Made by a program: the position numbers and the translations under genes | Source of the DNA: Nitratireductor pacificus pht-3B | GTDB lineage: Bacteria; Pseudomonadota; Alphaproteobacteria; Rhizobiales; Rhizobiaceae | Direction of reading: 5' to 3' | NCBI RefSeq assembly: GCF_000300335.1 | Contig: NZ_AMRM01000029.1 | Location: forward strand, 1 to 51,001 | Length of the DNA: 51,001 nucleotides | In this document: positions 35,010 to 43,349 of the stretch, in pieces | Layout: each line of letters opens with the position of its first letter | How positions within the stretch are numbered: position 1 is the stretch's first letter | The notes under the pieces: model-generated | Databases searched by the model: none | Seen by the model: the letters and a program-made list of their open reading frames with translations, nothing else | Told to the model about the DNA's origin: nothing

Positions 35010-36267
35010 CGCCGCCGTCCTGTGCCGGGCTGGTGTTTCGGGCCGCGCCCTCCCGGCCGTTCTGCTGGCCGGCGCCGTGCGATTGTTCGTCCCCGCCCTG
35101 GCCGCCTGCCGCCGACTGGAATGCACCGTCGCCGCCCTTGCCGGCAGGCGCGCCATTCGACGGCGAACCGGGGGTGGCCTGCTGTATGGTGACGCGGTCG
35201 ATGTCGTAGCCCAGTCCGCGCAGCGCCTTCACGATGGCGTCGCTGTCGCTGCCGAGGCGGTGACGGGCTTCTGCCGTCTCCACTTGAATATCAACCATGA
35301 GTTGTTCAGCGACGATGCGCAGACGGGCGGTGACAGGGCCAAGTTCCGCCGGATGAAGCTGGATCTTGAGCGTCTGGAGGACGCGGCCGGCTTCCGAATG
35401 TGTCGTTGATTGCGTCCGCGCGGCTTCCGCGGGTGCGGATTGCTGGCCGGCGGTGCCGGTCTGGTCGCTGGACGCGGCGGGTGCCGGTGCGCGCTGGATG
35501 GACAGGACGCGGATCTCGGCCTGTCCGTCGCGCGGCAGGGCTTCCGGGGCAGCATTCACCGGACGTATCTCCGGTCTTGGCGCATTGGCCTGCATGTCCG
35601 GTCTGCCGGAGTTGTCCACGGTGCGCTCCCGCATTGTCTCGGCGCGGCCGGCGGCGCCTGCTTCGGCTTCGCCGCCGGACCGGTTCAGCACCGCGGCGGG
35701 CGCGGGTTTCTGGGGCGCACGCTCGTGGGCAGGGGGCGGCGCCGGCGGCATCGCTGGAGCCGCCGGCTGGCTGGCGGCCCGCGCTCCCGGCTCAGCGGCC
35801 GGCGCTGATCTTCCAGACGCCGCGTCGGCATCGGCGGCACCCATTTCGGGATTGTCTGCCTCCGGCCTCGCAGGCTGCAGGTCAGCGCGAGCGGCTTCCT
35901 CCGGCATGGCCTGCACCGGCTTTTGTGCATCATGGCGTTCTTCGCCGGCCGGCAGGGCGACCACCGGCGTTTCCGTGCCGACATCCTCTGTCGCGCCGTC
36001 CCCGCCATCCGGAGCGTCCTGGCGTGCCGGCATCCGGCCGGACGCCTGGTTCACCGCATGCGGCAATGTCCAGCGAACGGGCATCAGGCCCGGCCTCTTC
36101 TCCTGCGCGGCATCGTTCTTCGCCCGGACATCCGACCCGGCCTTGCGCTCGCCGTCGAGCGCTTCCCGGAAGTTCGCGTCGTCCTGCGCCGCGTTGCCCC
36201 GGCTTCGGGGATTGGCGTCGTGCGCCTGAGCGACAGCGGGGATGGTGTTGCCGAGCGCCGCGTTCAT
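34981..36267 (-). CDS. fliK: Flagellar hook-length control protein FliK (formerly MotD)
   Basis: The 428-residue product has a long disordered part rich in Ala, Pro, Glu and Gln (about 20-290). The Flg_hook domain follows (LQTLKIQLHPAELGPVTARLRIVAEQLMVDIQVETAEARHRL) with a Gly-rich tail. In Sinorhizobium the gene at this place was first called motD and then shown to be fliK. It controls hook length and the switch in export specificity. The start overlaps the motC stop (ATGA). Confidence 0.9.
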   Translation of the reverse strand: MNAALGNTIPAVAQAHDANPRSRGNAAQDDANFREALDGERKAGSDVRAKNDAAQEKRPGLMPVRWTLPHAVNQASGRMPARQDAPDGGDGATEDVGTETPVVALPAGEERHDAQKPVQAMPEEAARADLQPARPEADNPEMGAADADAASGRSAPAAEPGARAASQPAAPAMPPAPPPAHERAPQKPAPAAVLNRSGGEAEAGAAGRAETMRERTVDNSGRPDMQANAPRPEIRPVNAAPEALPRDGQAEIRVLSIQRAPAPAASSDQTGTAGQQSAPAEAARTQSTTHSEAGRVLQTLKIQLHPAELGPVTARLRIVAEQLMVDIQVETAEARHRLGSDSDAIVKALRGLGYDIDRVTIQQATPGSPSNGAPAGKGGDGAFQSAAGGQGGDEQSHGAGQQNGREGAARNTSPAQDGGDASGGGLYI

Positions 36268-37478
36268 TCTTCCGTCTCCTTCACCAGCAGCGCGTCGATG
36301 GCCTGCAATTTGTCGCGCATGTCGCGCAGATAGGCTTCTTCCGCGTCGGGCTCGCTCTCGACGGCAGCCTCAACCGCCGCCGGCGCCGCTTCTTCCCGGG
36401 TCTCCTCCGCGACATTGCGCGGCGCGGGGTCGGTGCCGGCCGAGCCGGGCGGCCGGTTCAAGACCGCATGGGCGATCGCCTTGGCCGCATCGAGCAGTTC
36501 GCGGTCCTTCTCGGAAAGCCGTGCGCGGTCGATGCCGCCCAGGGTCGCGAGAACCTGCTCGACATTGTCCGAGGTGACGGAGGCCATGTTGGCATAGAGC
36601 GTCGCGCGCGGGTCTTCGCCCGTGCTGGTCTGCTCCGCATAGCCCGTCGCCTTCTCCGAGGCGAAGGCCTGCAGGCGGTCGTATCCCTCGATGGCGCTCT
36701 TGCGCGCCAGCCGCAGGTAGACGATGCGCGCCTGCTCGTCGCTCATCAGCGCGGCCACGTCGTCGACCACGGCGAGATCGACCGTCTCGTGCATGGCGAC
36801 AATCGCCGCGACGAAGGAATCGGCGAACTGGCTGGCATAGGGAGAGCGGAGAAACCGGCGTGCATACTGTTCCGCCGCGCTGGCGAAGCGCTGGGTGTCC
36901 TTCAGCGCGGCGGCCACCGGAATGCTGCGCCGCAGGGCTGCTTCCTCGATCAGCGTGCCCGGACTGAGCAGCCGCGCGTCGTCGAGCAGCCGGGCGGCGA
37001 TGGCCGGCTCCTCTGCGGCCAGAACCGCAGCCGTCACCAGCGCGACCGGCGGGCCGACCTCCGGATCGAGCGTCATCGGATCGATGTCACGCAGGCCGTC
37101 GCGGGCGTTCTGGAAGTCGCCGCGCGCGTAGTGGACGATGGCGCTGCCCAGTTTCGCCTGCTCGCCCTCGAGACGGAGCCTCGGGAAGATGGTTTCTAGC
37201 GTCCGCGGATTGCCGCCGCTCAATCCGTAGATCAGGAGGGCGCGCAGATTGCGCTGGTCGGCGAAATCCTCAGGCGCGGCCTGGCGCAGGCGGTCGTCGA
37301 TGATGCCGAGCAGTTTCTGCTGCATCGGCAGGGCGGCGTGATCGCCATTGGCAATGCGATCCTGCAGCACCTGCAGGGAGCGCACCATCTGGAACGGTTG
37401 CAGCGATGCCGCCGCGGCGCCGCCACACAGGACAGCGCCGCTCATCAGGAAGGCGGCAACCGTCACGCGCCATCTCAT
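36264..37478 (-). CDS. motC: Periplasmic motility protein MotC
   Basis: The 404-residue product has a signal peptide (VAAFLMSGAVLCGGAAA) and the helical MotC body: LQPFQMVRSLQVLQDRIANGDHAALPMQQKLLGIIDDRL, then ALLIYGLSGGNPRTLETIF. MotC is specific to rhizobia and relatives; it binds the periplasmic part of MotB and is needed for rotation. MotE, encoded at 45308, is its chaperone. The Ala/Glu-rich stretch near 345-380 looks like a linker. Both ends overlap neighbours by ATGA. Confidence 0.92.
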   Translation of the reverse strand: MRWRVTVAAFLMSGAVLCGGAAAASLQPFQMVRSLQVLQDRIANGDHAALPMQQKLLGIIDDRLRQAAPEDFADQRNLRALLIYGLSGGNPRTLETIFPRLRLEGEQAKLGSAIVHYARGDFQNARDGLRDIDPMTLDPEVGPPVALVTAAVLAAEEPAIAARLLDDARLLSPGTLIEEAALRRSIPVAAALKDTQRFASAAEQYARRFLRSPYASQFADSFVAAIVAMHETVDLAVVDDVAALMSDEQARIVYLRLARKSAIEGYDRLQAFASEKATGYAEQTSTGEDPRATLYANMASVTSDNVEQVLATLGGIDRARLSEKDRELLDAAKAIAHAVLNRPPGSAGTDPAPRNVAEETREEAAPAAVEAAVESEPDAEEAYLRDMRDKLQAIDALLVKETEE

Positions 37479-38824
37479 TGCGGCAGTTCCAGCAGGATCT
37501 CGATGCGCCGGTTGGCATCGGCATAGGGATCGTCGGGAACCTTCAGCTTGCGGTCGGCGAAGCCCGCCACCTGCTCGATGCGCTGCTCGTCCAGGCCGCC
37601 GCGAACCAGCATGTAGTAGGCGGCCTGCGCGCGCGCCGTGGACAGTCGCCAGTTGTCATAGGTTTCGCTGCGGAAGGGACGACCGTCCGTATGGCCCCGA
37701 ATCTTGATCAGCCCGGTCTGGGCCGTGAGCACGCCGCCGATTTTGTCCATCGCGAGGACCAGTTCGCGTTCCGGCACGGCCGAGCCGACCGGGAACATGC
37801 CCTGCTTGTTGTCGTCCGTGATGGAGACGATCACACCGTCCTCGGTGGCCACGACGGTCACGGAACCGGCAAGCGGACTGTTTGCGAATTCGCGTGCCAG
37901 CTCGGACCTGATGTTGGCGGCGATCGCCTCGCTCTGCGCCGAGGGGACGCGGGGTTGCGGGGCGGCCTGCGCGGTTTCCTCAGTGGTCTCTGCGGCCTGC
38001 GCCTCTCGCGCTTTTGCGGCTTCCGCCTCGGCCTTCGCGGCCTCGATTTCCTCCTGCGAGGGTTTCAGGGGCTGGACTTCGGCGACGGGCGCCATGGCGA
38101 CGCCGGGCGCGACCTCAGTCGTGACCTCCGCATTGCCGGCGGCGGGTCGATTCGCGCCTTCGGTCGCGGTCTCGGTTTCGGCGCCCGCGGGCTTGTCTCG
38201 GGCCTGGTCGGGATCGCCCTGGACGCCGATGTCGGGGGTCGCGACCTGCTGGGACCAGAAGTCCGGAGCGAAGGGATCGCGGTAGGATTCGCCGCCGGTG
38301 GCGCCGGAGGAGGGGCCGGCCGTCTGCGCGCCGCCTTCGCCCTTTTCCGATATGTTGGCCTGCGTGCCGGTTTCGGCGGCGATCTCGGCCAGGACGGAAT
38401 AGGGATCGGAGAACAGGCTTTCATCGGAGAGCTTCTGGATGGCGGCCTCGCCGATGGACTTCTCGAAGTCCATCGGTCCTGAGTTGTGCTCCTGCTCTCC
38501 CGACGACGAGGCTGCATTCTTGTCGTCGGTCTCGATCTGCGGCGTCGCCTCGTCGGGATCCTCGCCGAGGTCCTCCAGCCCCTTGGTGCTGGTGGTGCGG
38601 TCGATCAGCTTGACCGGGTTGAAATAGCTGGCGAGCGCCGAGCGCGTCTGCTCGTTCGTGGCGTTGATCAACCACATCACGAGGAAGAAGCACATCATCG
38701 CGGTCATGAAGTCGGCGAAGGCGATCTTCCAGGCGCCGCCGTGGTGGCCTTCCTCCTCGTCGCCGCCGCCGCGCCGCACGATGATGATCTCGGGTGGACG
38801 GGCCTCGCTTTCGGCCACGCTCAT
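37475..38824 (-). CDS. motB: Flagellar motor stator protein MotB
   Basis: The 449-residue product has a short basic N-terminus, one membrane helix with the proton-path Asp38 (AFADFMTAMMCFFLVMWLINA), a plug region (SALASYFNPVKL), a long acidic and Ala-rich linker (about 75-310), and an OmpA-like peptidoglycan-binding domain (IRGHTDGRPFRSETYDNWRLSTARAQAAYY). It is longer than enteric MotB (about 308) because of the linker, as in other rhizobia. The ATG at 38824 overlaps the fliH-like stop (ATGA). motA is not in the window. Confidence 0.95.
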   Translation of the reverse strand: MSVAESEARPPEIIIVRRGGGDEEEGHHGGAWKIAFADFMTAMMCFFLVMWLINATNEQTRSALASYFNPVKLIDRTTSTKGLEDLGEDPDEATPQIETDDKNAASSSGEQEHNSGPMDFEKSIGEAAIQKLSDESLFSDPYSVLAEIAAETGTQANISEKGEGGAQTAGPSSGATGGESYRDPFAPDFWSQQVATPDIGVQGDPDQARDKPAGAETETATEGANRPAAGNAEVTTEVAPGVAMAPVAEVQPLKPSQEEIEAAKAEAEAAKAREAQAAETTEETAQAAPQPRVPSAQSEAIAANIRSELAREFANSPLAGSVTVVATEDGVIVSITDDNKQGMFPVGSAVPERELVLAMDKIGGVLTAQTGLIKIRGHTDGRPFRSETYDNWRLSTARAQAAYYMLVRGGLDEQRIEQVAGFADRKLKVPDDPYADANRRIEILLELPQ

Positions 38825-39459
38825 GGGATCAGCTCCGCCAGCGTGTCCGACCACTCGGCAAGCCGCGTTTCAAACAGTTTCTCGTCGAGCGACAGGCTGA
38901 TGTCGAGACCCGGCGCCTCGGCGAAATCGACATGGCTGGCCGTGTCGCCGAGACCGGCCTTGAGCGCGTCCCACAGTACCGGGGCGCCGCTGACGCGGAT
39001 GCGCACCGTCTCGCGGTCCTGCAGAGCCTGGCGGATGATCCGTTCCAGCTCGCCGACCGAACGCTGCTGCAGCTCTCTGGTCAGGACGACGCTGAGGATG
39101 CGCGCCGTAGCTTCGCTGGCGAGCGACGTCACCGTCCGCTCCATCTCGGCGAACCGATCATGGATGATCCGGCCGGCCTGTTCGGCAAGCGCCGTCTGGG
39201 TCGCCTGCAGCGCTTCCGCGTGGCGGGCCTGCTCCTCCGCGAGGTTGGCGGCGTGCTCCTGCGCAAGCCGCTCCGCCAGCGCGGCCTCGGCCGCCGCCAC
39301 CTCGGCGCTGACGATCGTGGTCACGTCGCGGTCGGGCGCCGGCGCGCGGCGTTCGGGCATGGGTTCCTCCAGATCGACCCAGGGGCCGGACGACGCCTTC
39401 AGCGGCGCGACGCCGCCGAAATCGGGCAGAACGTCGATCAGGGCAAGGGCGGGGGGCAT
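38821..39459 (-). CDS. FliH-like flagellar assembly protein
   Basis: The 212-residue product has a long Ala/Glu-rich coiled coil (SAEVAAAEAALAERLAQEHAANLAEEQARHAEALQATQ) and a C-terminal domain with LERIIRQALQDRETVRIRVSG and the LDISLSLDEKLFETRLAEW end. This is the layout of FliH, the regulator of the export ATPase FliI. Identity to enteric FliH is low. The ATG at 39459 overlaps the fliF stop, and its own stop overlaps the motB start. Confidence 0.75.
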   Translation of the reverse strand: MPPALALIDVLPDFGGVAPLKASSGPWVDLEEPMPERRAPAPDRDVTTIVSAEVAAAEAALAERLAQEHAANLAEEQARHAEALQATQTALAEQAGRIIHDRFAEMERTVTSLASEATARILSVVLTRELQQRSVGELERIIRQALQDRETVRIRVSGAPVLWDALKAGLGDTASHVDFAEAPGLDISLSLDEKLFETRLAEWSDTLAELIP

Positions 39460-41096
39460 CAGACCGCCTCCGCTTCGGCGCGGGCCCATTTGCGCAGGAT
39501 GTGCGCGGTGCGCTCCTCATTGAGATCGACCATGCGCGCCAGCCGTTCCTGCGGGGCGGGACGGATCTTCAGGCGATGGGTGCCGTAGGTGTCGTCCTCC
39601 TCGAGGATCGGGTCGGAATAGCCGCCATCCGTCAGTTGCGCCTGTTCCTCGGGGGTCGGCAGCGAGCGCTGCATGTCCTCGCCGGCCGGGCCCTGGACCA
39701 GCGCCGGGCGCATCAGCGTCGTGCCGAGCGGCCGCAGGCCGAACCAGGTGACGAGGAAGGCGACCAGGATGAAGGCGGCGGCATTGATCATCGTGCCGGT
39801 GTGCTGGCCGATCGCGTCGAGAATGCCGGGCTCCGGAAGGGCCGTGCCGTCCAGCCCGTCGATGAACTCCACCGCCGAGACGTTGATGATGTCGCCGCGC
39901 GTCTGGTTGAAACCGGTGGCGGAGGCCACGACCTTCTCGATCTCGGCGATCCGCTCGGCCACCTGGTCGGGCGTCGCGTTGGCTTCGAGAATCTGCATCA
40001 GCCGGGCGCGGTTGACGACCACGGCGATCGACATCTTCTCGACGCTGTAGCCGTTGCTCGTGGTGGCGATGCGCTTGGTGTTCAACTCGTAATTGGTGGT
40101 TTCCTCGCGGCGCTCGCTTTCCTCGGAGGATTTGGGCCCCTCGGTCGCCGCCGTCTCGTCCTGCGGCAGGTTCTGCGCCACCGACGTCGGCTGGAGCGCG
40201 GTTTCACGGTTGGCGCTGTCGCTCGCCCGGACCACCTGCACCGAGCGCTCCACGCGCGATTCCGGATCGAAGATCACTTCCTCGATCTGCCTTGTATCCG
40301 TGTTGATGTCGGCCTTCACGCTGGCGCGGAAGTTGTCGGGACCGAGATAGGGCGCGAGCGTGCGGCGGATGTTCTCCTCGATCTGGCTTTCCACGTTGCG
40401 CTCGACGCCGATGGAGCGCTGCGCGGTGTTGTTGGACGGGTCGTCGCCGGCGGCCAGGAGCGTGCCGGCGGAATCGAGCACCGTCACCTTTTCGGCGTCG
40501 AGGCCGGGCACAGCGGCCGCGACCAGATAGCGGATCGACGCGGCGGTCGCCGCGGAATTGACGTTGGAGGCGCGGATGACGACCGAAGCCGAGGGCTGGC
40601 GTTCCTCTGTGCGGAAGGTGCCGCGCTCCTGCATGACGATATGGACGCGCGCCGCCTTGATGCCGGCGATGGACTGGATCGTCCGGGCGATCTCGCCTTC
40701 CAGCGCGCGGACGCGGGTGACCTGCTGCATGAAGGTGGTGAGGCCCAGCGAGCCGACATTGTCGAACAGCTCGTAGCCGGCATTGGTGCTGCTCGGCAGC
40801 CCTTTCTCGGCCAGCAGCATGCGTGCCTGGGCGGTCTTGCCGGCAGGCACCAGAACGGAGGTGCCGTCGGAAACCACGTCGAAGCCGATGCCGGCCTCGC
40901 CGAGGACGAGGCCGATCTGGTTGACGTCGGAACGGTCGAGGCCGACATACAGCGTTTCGTATGCGGGCCTGTTCAGATAGGCGGCGCCGGCCACGATTAC
41001 GGCCATCATCAGGGCGAAGATGCCGCCCATGATGGCGAGCCTGCGGGCTCCCAGGCTTTTCAGGTTCTCGACAACGTTCTGAAACTGCTCAGGCAA
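39459..41096 (-). CDS. fliF: Flagellar MS-ring protein FliF
   Basis: The 545-residue product has two membrane helices (about 22-42 and 440-460), the ring-building motifs (YETLYVGLDRSDVNQIGLVLGEAGI, QQVTRVRALEGEIARTIQSIAGIKAARVHIVMQE) and a C-terminal FliG-binding helix (AHILRKWARAEAEAV). The start is TTG at 41096, 8-10 bases after GGGAG. It follows a flagellin terminator, so it has its own promoter in the short gap 41097-41154. It heads the unit fliF-fliH-motB-motC-fliK-transglycosylase. Confidence 0.96.
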   Translation of the reverse strand: MPEQFQNVVENLKSLGARRLAIMGGIFALMMAVIVAGAAYLNRPAYETLYVGLDRSDVNQIGLVLGEAGIGFDVVSDGTSVLVPAGKTAQARMLLAEKGLPSSTNAGYELFDNVGSLGLTTFMQQVTRVRALEGEIARTIQSIAGIKAARVHIVMQERGTFRTEERQPSASVVIRASNVNSAATAASIRYLVAAAVPGLDAEKVTVLDSAGTLLAAGDDPSNNTAQRSIGVERNVESQIEENIRRTLAPYLGPDNFRASVKADINTDTRQIEEVIFDPESRVERSVQVVRASDSANRETALQPTSVAQNLPQDETAATEGPKSSEESERREETTNYELNTKRIATTSNGYSVEKMSIAVVVNRARLMQILEANATPDQVAERIAEIEKVVASATGFNQTRGDIINVSAVEFIDGLDGTALPEPGILDAIGQHTGTMINAAAFILVAFLVTWFGLRPLGTTLMRPALVQGPAGEDMQRSLPTPEEQAQLTDGGYSDPILEEDDTYGTHRLKIRPAPQERLARMVDLNEERTAHILRKWARAEAEAV

Positions 41097-41148
41097 CGCC
41101 CAATGCTCCCATGGAAATAGTCACGGGGAGCCTAGCTTCCGAAGCTTG

Positions 41149-41183
41149 TGCGAAAATGAAATGGGGCCGCGCCGCGACCCCAT
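41149..41183 (-). terminator. Terminator of the second flagellin gene
   Basis: On the minus strand a 10-bp stem (41183-41174 with 41170-41161, one G-U pair) with a 3-base loop is followed by TTCATTTTCG. It begins 27 bases after the stop. Confidence 0.75.
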
Positions 41184-41210
41184 CCGGAAATCTGTATCGG
41201 ACCGCTGTTC

Positions 41211-42080
41211 TTACTTGAACAGCGCCAGGATGCTCTGGGCGTTCTGGTTGGCGATCGACAGCGACTGGATGCCGAGCTGCTGTTGCACCTGAAGGGCCTG
41301 AAGGCGGGTCGATTCCTCGTTCATGTCGGCATCGACAAGCTGACCGACGCCGCGCTCGATGGAATCGGTCAGGTTGGAGACGAAATCCTTCTGCAGGTCG
41401 AGCCGGGTCTTCGCGGCGCCGAGATTGGCAGCGGCGGTCGACATCTCGGAAAGGGCCGTCTCGATGTCCACCAGATAGGCGTCGATATTGGCATCGGTGC
41501 CGTTGGTGACGATGTCGATCAGCATGATGTCGTCGGCAAGGCCGCCCGGCGCGCCGCCGGCCGCGAACAGCTTCAGGTCGGTCAGGTCGATGTCGATCGT
41601 TCCGACACTGACGGCGCCGGCCGAGGAGCGATTGTAGGAGGCGACGATCTGGATCGGGCCGACATCGTTGGTGGCCAGGATGTTGGTGCCGGCATAGCTG
41701 GCGCCGGTGGCCGAGCTCTTGACCTGATCGAGCAGGATCTTGATCTCGGCCTGGATCTTGGTCTGGTTCTCCGCGCTCGCGCCGCGCGCGGTGACGAGCT
41801 TCGCCTTGATCTCGTCGACGGCCTTCAGCACGTCGTTCATGGCGGTGTAGGCGGTGTCGATCTTGCCGGCGCCGAGGCCCAGCGCATCCTGCACGGCCGA
41901 AAGCGCCTTGTTGTCGGAGCGCATGGTCGTGGCGATCGACCAGTAGGCGGCATTGTCGCTGGCCTCGGCCACCCGGTAGCCGGTCGAGATGCGGCCCTGC
42001 ACCACGTCCAGCGATTTGTTGGTCATCTTCAAGCTTTGCAACGCCACCATTGCGGAAGCGTTCGTCATGATACTGGCCAC
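41211..42080 (-). CDS. Flagellin (second tandem copy)
   Basis: The 289-residue product has flagellin D0/D1 ends: NASAMVALQSLKMTNKSLDVVQGRISTGYRVAEASDNAAYWSIA and DMNEESTRLQALQVQQQLGIQSLSIANQNAQSILALFK. The surface part is short, as in many alphaproteobacterial flagellins. It is clearly paralogous to the copy at 42282. The start is GTG at 42080 (AAGGGGTGAGCAC precedes it); ATG at 42068 is possible, and the paralogue begins MASIMTN, matching the GTG choice. It has its own promoter region, with a CtrA-type box, and its own terminator. Confidence 0.95.
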   Translation of the reverse strand: MASIMTNASAMVALQSLKMTNKSLDVVQGRISTGYRVAEASDNAAYWSIATTMRSDNKALSAVQDALGLGAGKIDTAYTAMNDVLKAVDEIKAKLVTARGASAENQTKIQAEIKILLDQVKSSATGASYAGTNILATNDVGPIQIVASYNRSSAGAVSVGTIDIDLTDLKLFAAGGAPGGLADDIMLIDIVTNGTDANIDAYLVDIETALSEMSTAAANLGAAKTRLDLQKDFVSNLTDSIERGVGQLVDADMNEESTRLQALQVQQQLGIQSLSIANQNAQSILALFK

Positions 42081-42134
42081 GTGCTCACCCCTTCGTTGAT
42101 CGCCCCCCAGCGCCATGGCGAATGACGCAAAGGA

Positions 42135-42178
42135 ATGGTTAACCATAAGTAGGCGTTCATGGTTAACAATGGTTTAAC
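42135..42178 (-). promoter_or_regulatory. CtrA-type box and promoter of the second flagellin gene
   Basis: 42163-42177 is an exact TTAA-N7-TTAA. On the minus strand, 11 bases later, lies TACTTA (42151-42146), a plausible -10. A perfect palindrome ATGGTTAACCAT (42135-42146), holding TTAACCAT on both strands, overlaps this -10. Another copy, ATGGTTAACAAT, is at 42159-42170. Transcription would start near 42139, about 60 bases before the start codon. Confidence 0.6.
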
Positions 42179-42202
42179 GAACAGCGACAGGGCCCATGCC
42201 GG

Positions 42203-42240
42203 GACGAACGAAAACGGGCCGCCCTGTCGGGCGGCCCGTT
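42203..42240 (-). terminator. Terminator of the first flagellin gene
   Basis: A perfect 12-bp stem (42240-42229 with 42224-42213) with a 4-base loop is followed on the minus strand by TTTTCGTTCG. It begins about 42 bases after the stop. Confidence 0.85.
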
Positions 42241-42281
42241 CTCTTTCGGATTGAGCCGGCTCCTGCGAGCCGGTCAATGTC

Positions 42282-43154
42282 TTAGCGGAACAGCGAAAGG
42301 ATGTTCTGCGAGTTCGAGTTGGCGATCGACAGCGCCTGGATGCCGAGCTGGCTCTGGACCTGCAGGGCCGAAAGACGAGCCGACTCTTCGTTCATGTCGG
42401 CATCGACCATCTGGCCAACGCCGCGCTCGATGGCGTCGGAAAGCTTCGAGACGAAGTCCTTCTGCAGATCGACGCGCGACTTGGCGGAACCGAGCGTCGC
42501 GGCCTGGTCGGCGAGCGAGGCGAGAGCGGTTTCGACCGTCACGAGAGCCGCGTCAACCGCGGTGTCGTTGGCAGCGCCGGGAGCGGCGGCAACGAACAGG
42601 GCCGCAGCAACGACGTCGCCGGCAATGCCGTTGGCGCCGGTGTTGTCCAGAACCTGGACGGTGGAGCCGGTGATCGTGATCTTGTCGACCGTCACGGCCG
42701 TGCCGACGCGGTTGTAGGAAGCCGCGATGTTCACGTCCGTGCCGTCCTGGAGAATGTTCGAGCCGGCATAGTTCGAGTTGGCGACAACCGACTTGATGTG
42801 GTTCTGCAGAGCGGTGATTTCGGTCTTGATCTTGTTCTGGTCTTCCTGCGAAGCGCCGCGGGCGGTGACCAGCTTCTGCTTGATCTTGTCGACCGTGTCG
42901 ATCACTTCGTTCATGCCCGTGTAGGCCGTGTCGAGCTTGCCCGCGCCGAGACCCAGGGCGTCCTGGATGCTCGAGAGAGCCTTGTTGTCCGAACGCATCG
43001 AGGTCGCGATGGACCAGTAAGCCGCGTTGTCGGAAGCCTCAGCCACGCGAAGGCCCGTCGAAATACGCGACTGGGTGGTGGCCATGTTCTTGGAGATGTT
43101 GTTGAGGGTCTGCAGCGCCGTCATTGCCGACGCATTGGTCATGATGCTTGCCAT
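42282..43154 (-). CDS. Flagellin (first tandem copy)
   Basis: The 290-residue product has flagellin ends: MASIMTNASAMTALQTLNNI, TQSRISTGLRVAEASDNAAYWSIATSMRSDNKALSSIQDALGLGAGKLDTAY, and RLSALQVQSQLGIQALSIANSNSQNILSLFR. The central domain is short (about residues 125-200). The core is more consensus-like than in the second copy, so this may be the major filament subunit. Its 5' leader holds an inverted repeat at 43192-43212, and a strong terminator follows the gene. Confidence 0.96.
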   Translation of the reverse strand: MASIMTNASAMTALQTLNNISKNMATTQSRISTGLRVAEASDNAAYWSIATSMRSDNKALSSIQDALGLGAGKLDTAYTGMNEVIDTVDKIKQKLVTARGASQEDQNKIKTEITALQNHIKSVVANSNYAGSNILQDGTDVNIAASYNRVGTAVTVDKITITGSTVQVLDNTGANGIAGDVVAAALFVAAAPGAANDTAVDAALVTVETALASLADQAATLGSAKSRVDLQKDFVSKLSDAIERGVGQMVDADMNEESARLSALQVQSQLGIQALSIANSNSQNILSLFR

Positions 43155-43191
43155 GGGATAAACGCCCCTGAAATACGATACAAACGAGGGA

Positions 43192-43212
43192 CATACCGGG
43201 CCAACCGGTATG
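43192..43212 (-). promoter_or_regulatory. Inverted repeat in the leader of the first flagellin gene
   Basis: CATACCGG (43192-43199) pairs perfectly with CCGGTATG (43205-43212) across a 5-base loop, 38 bases before the start codon. It could be an mRNA hairpin bound by FlbT or an operator. The second flagellin gene lacks it. Confidence 0.5.
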
Positions 43213-43349
43213 ACGGAGCGGCATCATGCCCGTGACCTCGAACAGAGATCAGTCCGCCATGCAATGAGCGCATTTATGGAGGGCATTTCCTACCAAAAGG
43301 ATAACCGGATCGCGGGTTCGGAAAAAAAGCGGAGGAACAGGCGCGCCGG

